Notes: a model not told the origin generated them from the sequence alone. A stretch of 42,006 bases of DNA from Clostridiaceae bacterium (GCA_029219285.1 JAQXTC010000125.1:1-42006), one strand, 5' to 3'; numbered from the stretch's first letter, positions 8,583 to 18,720 are shown. Made by a program: numbers and translations.

Positions 8583-9602
8583 ATGAACATTAAAGATATA
8601 GCCAGATTAGCAGGGGTTGGAGTAAGTACTGTATCGAGAGTTTTAAACAATCATAGTGATGTAAAACCTAGCACAAGAGAAAGAGTAATGAAAGTAATAA
8701 AAGAAAGTAATTATATTCCTAATAATAGTGCAAGGATATTAAAACAAAACAATTCGAATAACATTGGGGTGTTAGTAAAAGGTGTATTTAATCCATTTTT
8801 CTCAGAAATGACTAACGTTATTGGTAACATTATATTAAATACTAAATATACTATGATCCTAGAGCAAAATGATTATAGAGTTGACAACGATTTTGATACA
8901 TTACAATCTTTTATAAAAGAGAAGAGACTTCAAGGAGTTATATGTCTTGGAGGTAATTTCCAAAATGTTGAAAAAGAAAGTTTAAAATCTCTAGAGGCAC
9001 CAGTGGTGTTGACATCAGTTAATTCTGATTTACAGCTAGAATTAAATGACTATTCTTCAGTAGGAATTGATAATGTGAAATCTGCTTATGACGCTACAAA
9101 ATATTTAATAGATTTAGGACATAAGAATATAGCAGTTATGATAGGTGAAGAAAATGACCTTGGTGTTAGTTGGACAAGACTAAAGGGATACAAAAAGGCT
9201 TTGGAAGAAGCTGGAATAGAATTTGATATAGATAATATGCTAGTTGGTGATTATAGAACAGATGAAGCATATAGAGTAACAATGGAATTTTTGAAGAAAA
9301 ATAAGAGTGTTACAGCAATATTCTCAATTTCAGACATAATGGCAATTGGAGTGGCAAAAGCAGTTATAGAGTCTGGATTAAGAGTAGGAGAAGATATATC
9401 AATAGTTGGCTTTGATGGTATGGAGATAAGTGAGTATTATAATCCGGGAATAACAACAGTTAAACAACCTAAAGTATTAATGGCAGAAAAGAGTACTAAT
9501 TTATTAATGGATTTAATCAAGGGAAAAGAAACTCATAAACATATAGTCTTAGCAACAGAATTGATAGAGAGACAATCGTGTAAAAGATTTGAGAGGAGCT
9601 AA
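8583..9602 (+). CDS. malR: LacI-family transcriptional regulator (MalR-like)
   Basis: N-terminal MNIKDIARLAGVGVSTVSRVLNNHSDVKPSTRERVMKVI; C-terminal sugar-binding domain. ATG at 8583 is better spaced from aaggag than ATG at 8577. Confidence 0.92.
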   Translation: MNIKDIARLAGVGVSTVSRVLNNHSDVKPSTRERVMKVIKESNYIPNNSARILKQNNSNNIGVLVKGVFNPFFSEMTNVIGNIILNTKYTMILEQNDYRVDNDFDTLQSFIKEKRLQGVICLGGNFQNVEKESLKSLEAPVVLTSVNSDLQLELNDYSSVGIDNVKSAYDATKYLIDLGHKNIAVMIGEENDLGVSWTRLKGYKKALEEAGIEFDIDNMLVGDYRTDEAYRVTMEFLKKNKSVTAIFSISDIMAIGVAKAVIESGLRVGEDISIVGFDGMEISEYYNPGITTVKQPKVLMAEKSTNLLMDLIKGKETHKHIVLATELIERQSCKRFERS

Positions 9603-9607
9603 ATCAT

Positions 9608-11767
9608 ATGATTAAAGTATCAAAAATAGATGATTATATAAATAAGTATATTTTTGGTTCTCCAATTGATACTGACGCAGTAGTATTAAAAGATAACGAT
9701 TATAAGACTATTAGTAAAGATGAAATAAGTTATTTAAAAATTGATGAAAATGAAAGTTTAATATATAAACTAGAAAAAGATGATATTGTATATGGATTAG
9801 GAGAAAATGTTAGAGGGCTTAACAAGAGAGGGTGGATATATGAAAGTTTTTGTACTGACGAATATTCACACACACCTGATAAAAAGAGCTTATATGGAGC
9901 GCATAATTTCCTAATTATATATGGTGAAAAAAGTTTTGGAATATTTATTGATTCACCATCAAAAGTTACATTTGATGTTGGATATACTGATTACAATGAA
10001 TTGAAGATAAGTCTAGAAAATAAAAATTATAATCTCTATACAATCAAAGGAGATTCTCCTAAAGATATAGTAAAAGAGTTTAGAAAGTTAATTGGTACAA
10101 GCTATGTAGCGCCTAAATGGGCTTTTGGATACGGACAAAGTAAGTGGGGATATAGAAATGAGAGCCAAGTAAGGGATATTCTAAAAAAATTCAAAGAACA
10201 TGATATTCCAATAGAAATGCTATATTTAGATCTTGATTATATGGATAACTTTAAAGACTTCTCAACTAGTAAAGAATCATTTCCGAATTTTGATGAATTT
10301 ATAAGTGAATGCAAAAAAGATGGGGTGAAAGTAATCCCTATAATTGATGCAGGAGTAAAAATTGAAGAAGGATATGACATTTATGAGGAAGGCATTAAAA
10401 ATGGATATTTTTGTGTTGATAAAGATGGAAAACCATTTGTAGCAGCTGTTTGGCCAGGCAAAGTTCATTTCCCAGATTTCCTAAACAAAAATGCTAGAAA
10501 ATGGTTTGGATCGAAGTATAAGTTCTTAGTAGATAAGGGGATTGAAGGCTTTTGGAATGATATGAATGAACCTTCAATATTTTACACAGAAAAAAGAGTA
10601 GAAGAAGCCTTTGAAGAAGCAGAAAAAATTAGGAAAACAAATATAAATATTCATAATTATTTTGCACTTAAAGATTATTTCAATAATCTTGCAAATTCAA
10701 TAGATGATTACAAAAGTTTTTATCACAATATAGACGGTAAAATGGTTAATCATTATGATGTTCATAATCTTTATGGATATAACATGACAAGAGCTGCTAG
10801 TGAAGGACTTGATACCATTGATGAAAATAAAAGATTTCTATTATTTTCAAGAGGATCATCAATTGGGATGCAAAGGTATTCAGGTATATGGACAGGGGAT
10901 AGTTGCTCATGGTGGGAGCATATTGAGTTAACATTGAAAATGCTTCCAAGCTTAAATATGTGTGGATTTATGTATGTTGGTTCCGATACTGGCGGATTTT
11001 CAGTAGATACTACTAGTGATTTATTAATTAGATGGAATGGATTAAGTGTTTTCACACCTTTATTTAGAAATCATACATCACAGTGGTCAAGAACTCAGGA
11101 ACCATTTGCATTCGATGACGAAACTACAAAGATAATAAGAAATATTTTAAAATTTAGGTATTCACTAATCCCTTATTTATATAGCGAATATATGAAATCA
11201 ATAAGAGATAATGAAATGTATTTTTCGCCTTTAAGTTTTGAATACAAAGATGAATATGTTGATGGAGTTGAAGATCAATTATTAGTTGGAGATTCATTGA
11301 TGATTTCACCTATATACAAACAAAATGCAAAAGGAAGATATGTATACTTACCAGAAGAAATGTTATTTGTAACATTAGATAGCGACGGAAAATTTAACTA
11401 TAAAGTGATGGAGAAAGGTCATCAATACATAGATTATAAAATTGATGAAATTTGTTTCTTCCTAAGAAAGGATAGAATATTACCATTAGTTAACACAGCA
11501 AACAAAGTAAGTGAATTAAGCATAGAGGAACTTCATTTAGTTGCTTTTGTAGGTGAAAATGCTAAATATGAACTTTATGATGATGATGGAATCACAAAGG
11601 ATTATAAAAAAGGAATATGTAGTGATATTAGCATCAGCATAAATTTAGAGAATAACGAATATAGAATAAATTTAAGTGGCAAGGGGTCTGAAGATATAAA
11701 GGTAATTGAAGCTTTAATTTTCGATCCGGATGGAAAAATGCACAAAATAAGTAAAAAGATACAATGA
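9608..11767 (+). CDS. GH31 alpha-glucosidase
   Basis: EGFWNDMNEPSIF nucleophile motif, WTGDSCSWWEHI, CGFMYVGSDTGGF, RNHTSQWSRTQEPF. Confidence 0.92.
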   Translation: MIKVSKIDDYINKYIFGSPIDTDAVVLKDNDYKTISKDEISYLKIDENESLIYKLEKDDIVYGLGENVRGLNKRGWIYESFCTDEYSHTPDKKSLYGAHNFLIIYGEKSFGIFIDSPSKVTFDVGYTDYNELKISLENKNYNLYTIKGDSPKDIVKEFRKLIGTSYVAPKWAFGYGQSKWGYRNESQVRDILKKFKEHDIPIEMLYLDLDYMDNFKDFSTSKESFPNFDEFISECKKDGVKVIPIIDAGVKIEEGYDIYEEGIKNGYFCVDKDGKPFVAAVWPGKVHFPDFLNKNARKWFGSKYKFLVDKGIEGFWNDMNEPSIFYTEKRVEEAFEEAEKIRKTNINIHNYFALKDYFNNLANSIDDYKSFYHNIDGKMVNHYDVHNLYGYNMTRAASEGLDTIDENKRFLLFSRGSSIGMQRYSGIWTGDSCSWWEHIELTLKMLPSLNMCGFMYVGSDTGGFSVDTTSDLLIRWNGLSVFTPLFRNHTSQWSRTQEPFAFDDETTKIIRNILKFRYSLIPYLYSEYMKSIRDNEMYFSPLSFEYKDEYVDGVEDQLLVGDSLMISPIYKQNAKGRYVYLPEEMLFVTLDSDGKFNYKVMEKGHQYIDYKIDEICFFLRKDRILPLVNTANKVSELSIEELHLVAFVGENAKYELYDDDGITKDYKKGICSDISISINLENNEYRINLSGKGSEDIKVIEALIFDPDGKMHKISKKIQ

Positions 11768-11798
11768 TGTATTAAGTTATTTAAGGGAGGGTATTAAC

Positions 11799-13295
11799 AT
11801 GAAAAGGGGTGCAGGTATATTAATGCACATAGCTTCTTTACCAGGTAAATTTGGCATAGGTACATTTGGGAAAGAAGCATATGAATTTGTTGAATTTTTG
11901 AAGAATTCTGGAATAAAATATTGGCAGATATTACCCTTAGGACATACTGGTTATGGAGATTCTCCTTATCAATGTTTTTCTGCATTTGCTGGAAATCCAT
12001 ATTTTATTGATTTTGATATTTTAAAGAAACAAGGTATTCTAGAAGAATCAGATTATTTGTATGAAAATTATGGAACAAGTAAGTTTGTTGATTATGGCAC
12101 TATATTTATAACTAAATATAAAGTATTAAGAAAGGCCTATGAAAATTATAAGAAACTTAATAATAAAGATATTGAAAAAGAATTTAAGAAATTTAAAGAA
12201 CAAAATAACTTTTGGCTTGATGATTATTCATTATATATGGCAACAAAGAATTATTTCAAGTTGCTACCATGGTCAAAATGGGATGAAGATATAAAAAAAA
12301 GAGAGCCTGAAGCAGTTAAACATTATAAAGAATTTTTGTGTGATGATATAGAGTATTGGTCATTCCTTCAATATTTATTTTTTGAACAATGGCATAAGCT
12401 TAAGGAGTATGCAAATAAATTAGGAGTTAAGATAATTGGTGATATGCCAATATATGTTGCAGAAGATAGTGTAGATTCATGGAGCAATCCAGAGAACTTT
12501 AAAATAGATGAGACTACTATGACTCCAATATCAGTAGCTGGATGTCCACCAGATGATTTTTCAGAAACCGGACAGCTTTGGGGTAATCCTATATATAACT
12601 GGGATAACATGAAAAAGAATAACTATGCTTGGTGGGTGTTAAGAGTAAAAGAGAGCTTAAAGTTATATGATGTTCTTAGAATCGATCACTTTAGAGGATT
12701 TGAATCATATTGGGAAATACCTTATGGAGATAAGACGGCAATTAATGGAAAATGGACTAAAGGTCCAGGTATAGATTTATTCAATGAAATAAAGAAACAA
12801 CTTGGAGAGGTAGATATAATAGCCGAAGACTTAGGATTTCTAACAGAAGATGTTAGAGAATTCTTGAAAGAAACAGGCTTCCCTGGAATGAAGGTATTAG
12901 AATTTGCTTTTGATGGAGATTCAGATGATTTATTTTTACCTCATAACTATATAAGGAATTGTATAGCATATACAGGAACACACGATAATGATACTTTTTT
13001 AGGATGGTATGAAAAAACAGGAAGTAAAAAAGCCACAAAGCGTGCTAAAAGATATTTAGGACTTAACGGCAAAGAAGGCGTTAATTTTGGATTCATAAGA
13101 GGAATTTGGTCAAGCGTAGCAGATACAGCTATAGCTCAGATGCAGGATTTCTTAAACTTAGGTAATGAATGTAGGATGAATTATCCTTCAAAGTTAGGTG
13201 GCAATTGGATGTGGAGAGTTGAAAAGAAAGATTTAAATAATCAGTTAGCTAAAAAAATATATAAACTTACAAAAATGTATGGAAGGTGTGAATAA
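11799..13295 (+). CDS. malQ: 4-alpha-glucanotransferase (amylomaltase), copy 2
   Basis: Same GH77 motifs and length (498 aa) as copy 1: LPLGHTGYGDSPYQ, GDMPIYVAEDSVDSWSN, IDHFRGFESYWEIP, YTGTHDNDT. Confidence 0.95.
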   Translation: MKRGAGILMHIASLPGKFGIGTFGKEAYEFVEFLKNSGIKYWQILPLGHTGYGDSPYQCFSAFAGNPYFIDFDILKKQGILEESDYLYENYGTSKFVDYGTIFITKYKVLRKAYENYKKLNNKDIEKEFKKFKEQNNFWLDDYSLYMATKNYFKLLPWSKWDEDIKKREPEAVKHYKEFLCDDIEYWSFLQYLFFEQWHKLKEYANKLGVKIIGDMPIYVAEDSVDSWSNPENFKIDETTMTPISVAGCPPDDFSETGQLWGNPIYNWDNMKKNNYAWWVLRVKESLKLYDVLRIDHFRGFESYWEIPYGDKTAINGKWTKGPGIDLFNEIKKQLGEVDIIAEDLGFLTEDVREFLKETGFPGMKVLEFAFDGDSDDLFLPHNYIRNCIAYTGTHDNDTFLGWYEKTGSKKATKRAKRYLGLNGKEGVNFGFIRGIWSSVADTAIAQMQDFLNLGNECRMNYPSKLGGNWMWRVEKKDLNNQLAKKIYKLTKMYGRCE

Positions 13296-13296
13296 A

Positions 13297-15657
13297 TTGG
13301 ATAAACAAACAATAAAAGCTGGGATTGAAAGGGTATTAAAAGTAAAATATGCAAAGACATTAGATAAGGCACTTGATTATGAAATATTTAATGCTTTATC
13401 AGAGACATTATTAGAGGAAATCATTGATGATTGGAATAAAACTACAGAAACTTATGGAAAAGGTAAGCAAGCTTACTATTTTTCAGCAGAGTATTTAATG
13501 GGAAGAGCTCTTGGAAATAATTTAATTAGTATGGGTGTTTATGATGAAGTTAAAGAAGTGCTTCAAGATTTAAACATAAACATTAATAAGATAGAGGAAA
13601 TTGAAGAAGATGCTGGTCTTGGAAATGGTGGTCTTGGAAGATTAGCTGCATGCTTTATGGATTCAGCAGCAACTATGGAAGTGCCTTTAACAGGATATGG
13701 ATTAAGATATAGCAATGGATTATTTAACCAATATATTCAAGATGGATTCCAAAAGGAAGATGTTGATAGCTGGTTAAAATATGGAGATCCATGGAGCATA
13801 AGAAAAGATAGTGAAGCTCAGATAATTCATTTCGCAGATATGGATGTAAAAGCTGTTCCTTATGATTCACCAATTATAGGTTATGGAAATAAGAATGTTA
13901 ATACATTGAGACTATGGAAATGTGAACCTATGAAGGAGTTTAATTTCGATTTATTTAATGCACAAAAATATGATGAAGCAGTAGCTTTAAAGAATAGAGC
14001 TGATGATATAACTAGAGTATTATATCCAAATGATTCAAATAGAGAAGGTAAAATATTAAGACTTAGACAACAATATTTATTAGTAAGTGCATCATTAAAA
14101 GATATAATAGGTAAGTATAAAGCAAAATTTGGTGCCATTACTGAAAACATAGCAGATCTTAATGCTGTTCAATTAAATGATACACATCCAACTCTTGCAA
14201 TACCAGAATTTATTAGAATTCTAGTAGATGAAGAAGGAGTAGAATTTGATAAGGCATTAGCTATGGCTAAAAAAGTATTTAGTTATACTAACCATACTAT
14301 CTTAGCTGAAGCGCTTGAAAAGTGGGATGTTGAATTAATTAATGAGCTATTCCCAAGAATACTAGAAATAGTTAAAGATATAGATAAAGATTTTGTAAAT
14401 GAATTAAAAGAAAAAGGATATGATGGGGTAGCTATTAAAGAGTATAGAATTATCTATAAAGGTCAAATGAGAATGGCTAATTTAGCAATACATGTTGGAT
14501 CAGCAGTTAACGGTGTTGCTAAACTTCATACAGATATCTTAAAGAATCAAGAACTTAAGAATTGGTATGAATTATATCCAGAAAAATTCCAAAACAAGAC
14601 AAATGGTATTACACCAAGAAGATGGCTTAGACTTTGTAACCCAGAATTATCTGCTTTTATTACTGAACTTTTAGGAAATGAAGATTGGGTAAGAGATTTA
14701 TCTAAGTTAAAAGATCTTGAAAAGTTCGCTGATGATAAAGAAGTTCTTGAAAGATTTATGAAAATTAAGCATTTAAAGAAAGAACAATTAGCAGCTTATA
14801 TTAAAGAAAATGAAGGTGTAGAAATAGATCCAGATTCTATATTTGATATTCAAATTAAGAGATTACATGAATATAAGAGACAACTATTAAATGCACTATA
14901 CATTTTAGATTTATATTATAGAGTAAAGGAAGAGCCATCAATGGATATTCCAAAGACAACATTTATATTTGGAGCTAAGGCATTCCCAGGCTATGTAAGA
15001 GCTAAAGCTATAGTTAAGTTTATTAATGAAATAGCTGCTTTAGTAAATAATGATAAAGATATTGATGGCAAGATTAAAGTTGTATTTGTTCAAAACTATA
15101 GAGTATCTTATGCTGAAAAATTGTGCCCAGCAGCAGATATTTCAAAGCAAATTTCAACAGCTGGTAAGGAAGCATCTGGTACAGGTAATATGAAGTTAAT
15201 GTTAAATGGTGCTCCTACATTTGGTACACTAGATGGAGCAAATGTAGAAATTGCTCAAGCTAGTGGAATGGAAAATAATTTTATCTTTGGACTTAAGGTT
15301 GAAGATATTGAGGAAATCAAAGGAAAATATAATTCTAAAGAATATTACGAAAAAGATAAAAATCTTAAGAGAGTAGTTGATTCACTAGTTGATGGTACTT
15401 TTGATGATGGTGGTTCAGGTGAATTTGAAGATTTATTTGATTCATTAATTGATGAAGGAGACCAATACTATGTATTAGCAGATTTCCAAAGCTTTAAGGA
15501 AACTGAAGATAAAGTATTTGAAGCATATAAGGATAAAGAAGCATTTGCAAAGAAGTGTTTCTTAAATACTTGTAATGCAGGAACATTCTCTAGTGATAGA
15601 ACTATATTACAATATGCAGATGAAATATGGCATGTAAATAGAACAGAAATAAAATAG
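13297..15657 (+). CDS. glgP: Glycogen/starch/alpha-glucan phosphorylase
   Basis: YFSAEYLMGRALGNNL, EEDAGLGNGGLGRLAACF, QLNDTHPTLAIPE, pyridoxal-phosphate motif EASGTGNMKLMLNGAPTFGTLDGANVEI. TTG at 13297 follows ggaaggtg; the ORF-track ATG (13279) lies inside malQ copy 2. Confidence 0.95.
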   Translation: MDKQTIKAGIERVLKVKYAKTLDKALDYEIFNALSETLLEEIIDDWNKTTETYGKGKQAYYFSAEYLMGRALGNNLISMGVYDEVKEVLQDLNININKIEEIEEDAGLGNGGLGRLAACFMDSAATMEVPLTGYGLRYSNGLFNQYIQDGFQKEDVDSWLKYGDPWSIRKDSEAQIIHFADMDVKAVPYDSPIIGYGNKNVNTLRLWKCEPMKEFNFDLFNAQKYDEAVALKNRADDITRVLYPNDSNREGKILRLRQQYLLVSASLKDIIGKYKAKFGAITENIADLNAVQLNDTHPTLAIPEFIRILVDEEGVEFDKALAMAKKVFSYTNHTILAEALEKWDVELINELFPRILEIVKDIDKDFVNELKEKGYDGVAIKEYRIIYKGQMRMANLAIHVGSAVNGVAKLHTDILKNQELKNWYELYPEKFQNKTNGITPRRWLRLCNPELSAFITELLGNEDWVRDLSKLKDLEKFADDKEVLERFMKIKHLKKEQLAAYIKENEGVEIDPDSIFDIQIKRLHEYKRQLLNALYILDLYYRVKEEPSMDIPKTTFIFGAKAFPGYVRAKAIVKFINEIAALVNNDKDIDGKIKVVFVQNYRVSYAEKLCPAADISKQISTAGKEASGTGNMKLMLNGAPTFGTLDGANVEIAQASGMENNFIFGLKVEDIEEIKGKYNSKEYYEKDKNLKRVVDSLVDGTFDDGGSGEFEDLFDSLIDEGDQYYVLADFQSFKETEDKVFEAYKDKEAFAKKCFLNTCNAGTFSSDRTILQYADEIWHVNRTEIK

Positions 15658-15696
15658 AAAATTAAGTGAAAATATATTTAGAGTATTAAATTAAGA

Positions 15697-15752
15697 GGAC
15701 TTTCCGCTAATTGCTACCCCCTAGTAGTTAGATGGAAAGTCCATTTTGTTTA
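15697..15752 (+). terminator. Long hairpin with C5 loop and T-rich tail after glgP (terminator-like)
   Basis: Stem ggactttcc (15697-15705)/ggaaagtcc (15734-15742); inner stem ctaattgcta (15707-15716)/tagtagttag (15722-15731) with two G-U pairs; loop ccccc (15717-15721); tail attttgttt. Confidence 0.75.
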
Positions 15753-15865
15753 GTAGCCTATTCCTACCAGGGGGATAAAGTTCAAATTAATATTTAATTA
15801 ATTGGGTATATTTACAAAATGCATTATAATATAGAATATATAGTTGTTTTACAAGGAGGCTGTTT

Positions 15866-16564
15866 ATGTTAAATACCAATACAAAGAGAATTGAATTTTA
15901 CAGAAAGATGAAGAAGAGAAGAAGAAGAACATATACAGTCTTAATTTTTATTACCATTATAGTCTCTCTGATGGGAATATTTTTATATAAAGAATATAGA
16001 AAAGAAAGTGTTATAAAGTATTTAGTTACAGTAGAGGATGAGAATATAGATATTTCATATTTAAAAGATATTCGAAAAGATTATGAAGAAAAGTTGAATA
16101 TTATAGAACCAAATTATAATTCCAGTCAAAAATTAGAAGGAGGAAATAGTCCTGAAGTGATTGTATTTCATCATACAGCAGCTAATGGTTTAACACCTGA
16201 AGAGATAAATAGAAATCACATATCTCAAGGATGGGGAGCAATAGGATACCACTTTTATATAAGAAAGGATGGTAAAATATACAGGGGGAGACCAGAAGAA
16301 TCTGTAGGAGCACATGCTATAGGAAGAAATAGGACAAGTATTGGTATATGCCTTGAGGGAAACTTTGAAGAAGAAAGATTAACAGATGCACAAAAAGAGT
16401 CTTTAGAAAGATTATCAGTGGATATGATAATAAAATATAATTTGGAAGATTGTATAGGACATAGAAATGTATGTGAAACTTTATGTCCGGGAAAGAATTT
16501 TCCAATGGATAATATAAAGCAAGAAATTGCACAGAGAATTATAGAATTAAATAATACAAAGTAG
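15866..16564 (+). CDS. N-acetylmuramoyl-L-alanine amidase (PGRP/amidase_2 type), membrane-anchored
   Basis: N-terminal TM helix; VIVFHHTAANGLTPEEINRNHISQGWGAIGYHFYIRKDGKIYRGRPEESVGAHAIGRN; GHRNVCETLCPGKNFP. Confidence 0.92.
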   Translation: MLNTNTKRIEFYRKMKKRRRRTYTVLIFITIIVSLMGIFLYKEYRKESVIKYLVTVEDENIDISYLKDIRKDYEEKLNIIEPNYNSSQKLEGGNSPEVIVFHHTAANGLTPEEINRNHISQGWGAIGYHFYIRKDGKIYRGRPEESVGAHAIGRNRTSIGICLEGNFEEERLTDAQKESLERLSVDMIIKYNLEDCIGHRNVCETLCPGKNFPMDNIKQEIAQRIIELNNTK

Positions 16565-16598
16565 AAGAGCAGAGACTTACATCTGCTCTTATTTTTTA
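16565..16598 (+). terminator. Rho-independent terminator after amidase gene
   Basis: aagagcaga (16565-16573) / tctgctctt (16582-16590) followed by attttttat. Confidence 0.88.
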
Positions 16599-16806
16599 TC
16601 TACAAGTAATATTAATAGGTATATTATTAAATACATGAAAGAATAATATTAATACAAAAATGAATTAAGGTAAATCGTCAAAAAATTCTCCTTTATTTAT
16701 ACAAATAAACTCCTTATTTATAATAGTATTAAGAAAATCAACATAAGTTTCACAAAGATTGTAAATAAATCTCATAAAAATGATTAACCTACATTATACT
16801 ATGTGT

Positions 16807-17086
16807 TGTGGATAACTCTAATATTATAAGATAAGGCAAAGTAAGATATTTAGAGGGATTGTGATTAATGTGGATTAGTGTGGATAACCTGTGGATAACT
16901 TGCAAATGTCAAAAAAGATTGAAATTTAGCTTGACACAATATGTATGGAGAACGTACTTTCTAGTAACTATATAGAGAATATTGCAGAAAAAATGATTAT
17001 CTATTACAATCAATTATAAAAAAAGATAAACTATTAGATAACTTATACACATAAGTCACAAAACTGTGGATAAAATCTGTGGATAA
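16807..17086. promoter_or_regulatory. DnaA-box cluster
   Basis: Five exact tgtggataa (= TTATCCACA on the minus strand) at 16807-16815, 16879-16887, 16890-16898, 17065-17073, 17078-17086; one TTATACACA at 17043-17051; near-match tgtggatta at 16869-16877. A sixth exact copy lies at 17404-17412 inside sfsA. Confidence 0.8.
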
Positions 17087-17119
17087 TGTGTACAAATCCA
17101 GTAATAGTGAGGTAATGAT

Positions 17120-17815
17120 ATGGAGTATAATAAGAATATTTTAGAGGCTGAATTTATAAAAAGGCCGAATAGATTTAATGCGGAAGTTAAGTTGAATGGA
17201 GAAGAAATAATAGTGCATGTACCTAATACAGGAAGGTGTAAGGAAATACTCATACCAGGGTGTAAAGTATTTTTGAGGGAAGAATTGAATCCTACAAGAA
17301 AAACAAAGTATGATTTAATTGGTGCATATAAAGGCGAAAAAAATATATGTATAGATTCACAAATACCTAACAAGGTAGTAAAGGAAGCTTTAGAGAATAA
17401 AGCTGTGGATAAGTTAAGAAGATACGATAAAATTTTAAGTGAAAAAACATTTGGTAATAGTAGATTTGATTTTAAATTATCAAATGATAAAGGTGAAGAA
17501 TATTATCTTGAAGTAAAAGGAGTTACTCTAGAACAAGATGGAGAGAGCAGATTTCCAGATGCACCGACAGAAAGAGGCAGAAAGCATTTATTGGAATTAA
17601 TAGAAGTAAAAAAAACTGGAAGAGGAGCTGGAGTTTTATTTTTAATTCAAATTGAAGATGTTCAAGAATTTAAACCTAATGATGAAACAGACCCACTTTT
17701 TGGGGAGGCTTTAAGAGAAGCGGCAAAAAGTGGGGTTGATATTTTTGCCTATAATTCTATAGTTACAAAATCAGGAATAACACTTAGTAAGCCCATAAGA
17801 ATAGATTTAAGTTAA
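17120..17815 (+). CDS. sfsA: DNA/RNA nuclease SfsA (sugar fermentation stimulation protein homologue)
   Basis: IVHVPNTGRCKEILIPGCKV, NSRFDFKL, YLEVKGVTLEQDGESRFPDAPTERGRKHLLELIE are SfsA signatures. Confidence 0.95.
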   Translation: MEYNKNILEAEFIKRPNRFNAEVKLNGEEIIVHVPNTGRCKEILIPGCKVFLREELNPTRKTKYDLIGAYKGEKNICIDSQIPNKVVKEALENKAVDKLRRYDKILSEKTFGNSRFDFKLSNDKGEEYYLEVKGVTLEQDGESRFPDAPTERGRKHLLELIEVKKTGRGAGVLFLIQIEDVQEFKPNDETDPLFGEALREAAKSGVDIFAYNSIVTKSGITLSKPIRIDLS

Positions 17816-18024
17816 TGTAATAAAAAATTCTGCTAAATACTTTTTATTGATTAGATTTTTCTATAGTTTGCATCAAAGTTATCCATAATTACATAAAAAA
17901 GAAATAATTTCGAGTAATTTATAATTCAATATATTTTACAATAAAAATATCTTTATTAATTTTAGCAACATAGTTATAATATTAGAGTAAAGAATCGAAG
18001 TAGTAAGGGTAGGGAGGATAACTA

Positions 18025-18690
18025 ATGGCAAAAGAATCTAAGTTTGTGCCTGAAATAAAAGGTACATTAAGAAATCATGTTGTAGAAGTTCCAACAATTA
18101 TAAGAGATTGTAGTGGAATAAAAATATTTGGTAAGAGAATAAAGTCTTTACTCTTTACTACGGATGTAGCAATGATAAGAAATACAAATGCAGATGCAAT
18201 TATTGCAGTGTATCCTTTTACACCACAACCAATAATAACAGAAGCTCTTGTTACAGCAGCTGATGTTCCAGTTTTTTGTGGAGTTGGAGGAGGAATTACT
18301 CAAGGTAAAAGAGTTGTGAATCTTGCATTAGATTCAGAATTTAAGGGAGCAATGGGAGTTGTAGTAAATGCTCCTACATCAAATGAAATTATTAGAAAAA
18401 TGAGAGCTACTATAGATATTCCAGTTATAGTAACAGTGGCATCTGAGAATGATAATATTCAAGAAAGAATAGAGGCAGGTGCAACTATAATTAATGTTTC
18501 AGGAGGTAGAAACACTGCTAAGATAGTTAGAAAGATCAGAGAAAGTTTTCCTGAGTTCCCTATCATTGCTACAGGTGGACCTACTAATGATTCGATAAAA
18601 GAGACTATAGAAGCAGGAGCTAATGCTATAACATATACGCCTCCAACAGCAGCTGAAATATTGGGCGAGATAATGAAAAATTACAGATGA
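18025..18690 (+). CDS. TIM-barrel (beta/alpha) protein, putative hydrolase
   Basis: DVPVFCGVGGGITQGKRV, AGATIINVSGG, FPIIATGGPTNDSIKETIEAGANAITYTPPT phosphate-barrel-like motifs. Confidence 0.75.
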   Translation: MAKESKFVPEIKGTLRNHVVEVPTIIRDCSGIKIFGKRIKSLLFTTDVAMIRNTNADAIIAVYPFTPQPIITEALVTAADVPVFCGVGGGITQGKRVVNLALDSEFKGAMGVVVNAPTSNEIIRKMRATIDIPVIVTVASENDNIQERIEAGATIINVSGGRNTAKIVRKIRESFPEFPIIATGGPTNDSIKETIEAGANAITYTPPTAAEILGEIMKNYR

Positions 18691-18720
18691 ATGAAATAAT
18701 TAAGATAATATTGATTTTAT

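Noticed and set aside
10771-11055. 94-aa minus-strand ORF inside the GH31 gene
   Set aside because: Overlaps conserved GH31 catalytic-domain coding sequence; no RBS or motif.
16807-17086. Primary chromosomal oriC
   Set aside because: No dnaA, dnaN, rpmH or recF nearby; genes around it are an amidase and sfsA. Kept only as a non-canonical DnaA-box cluster.
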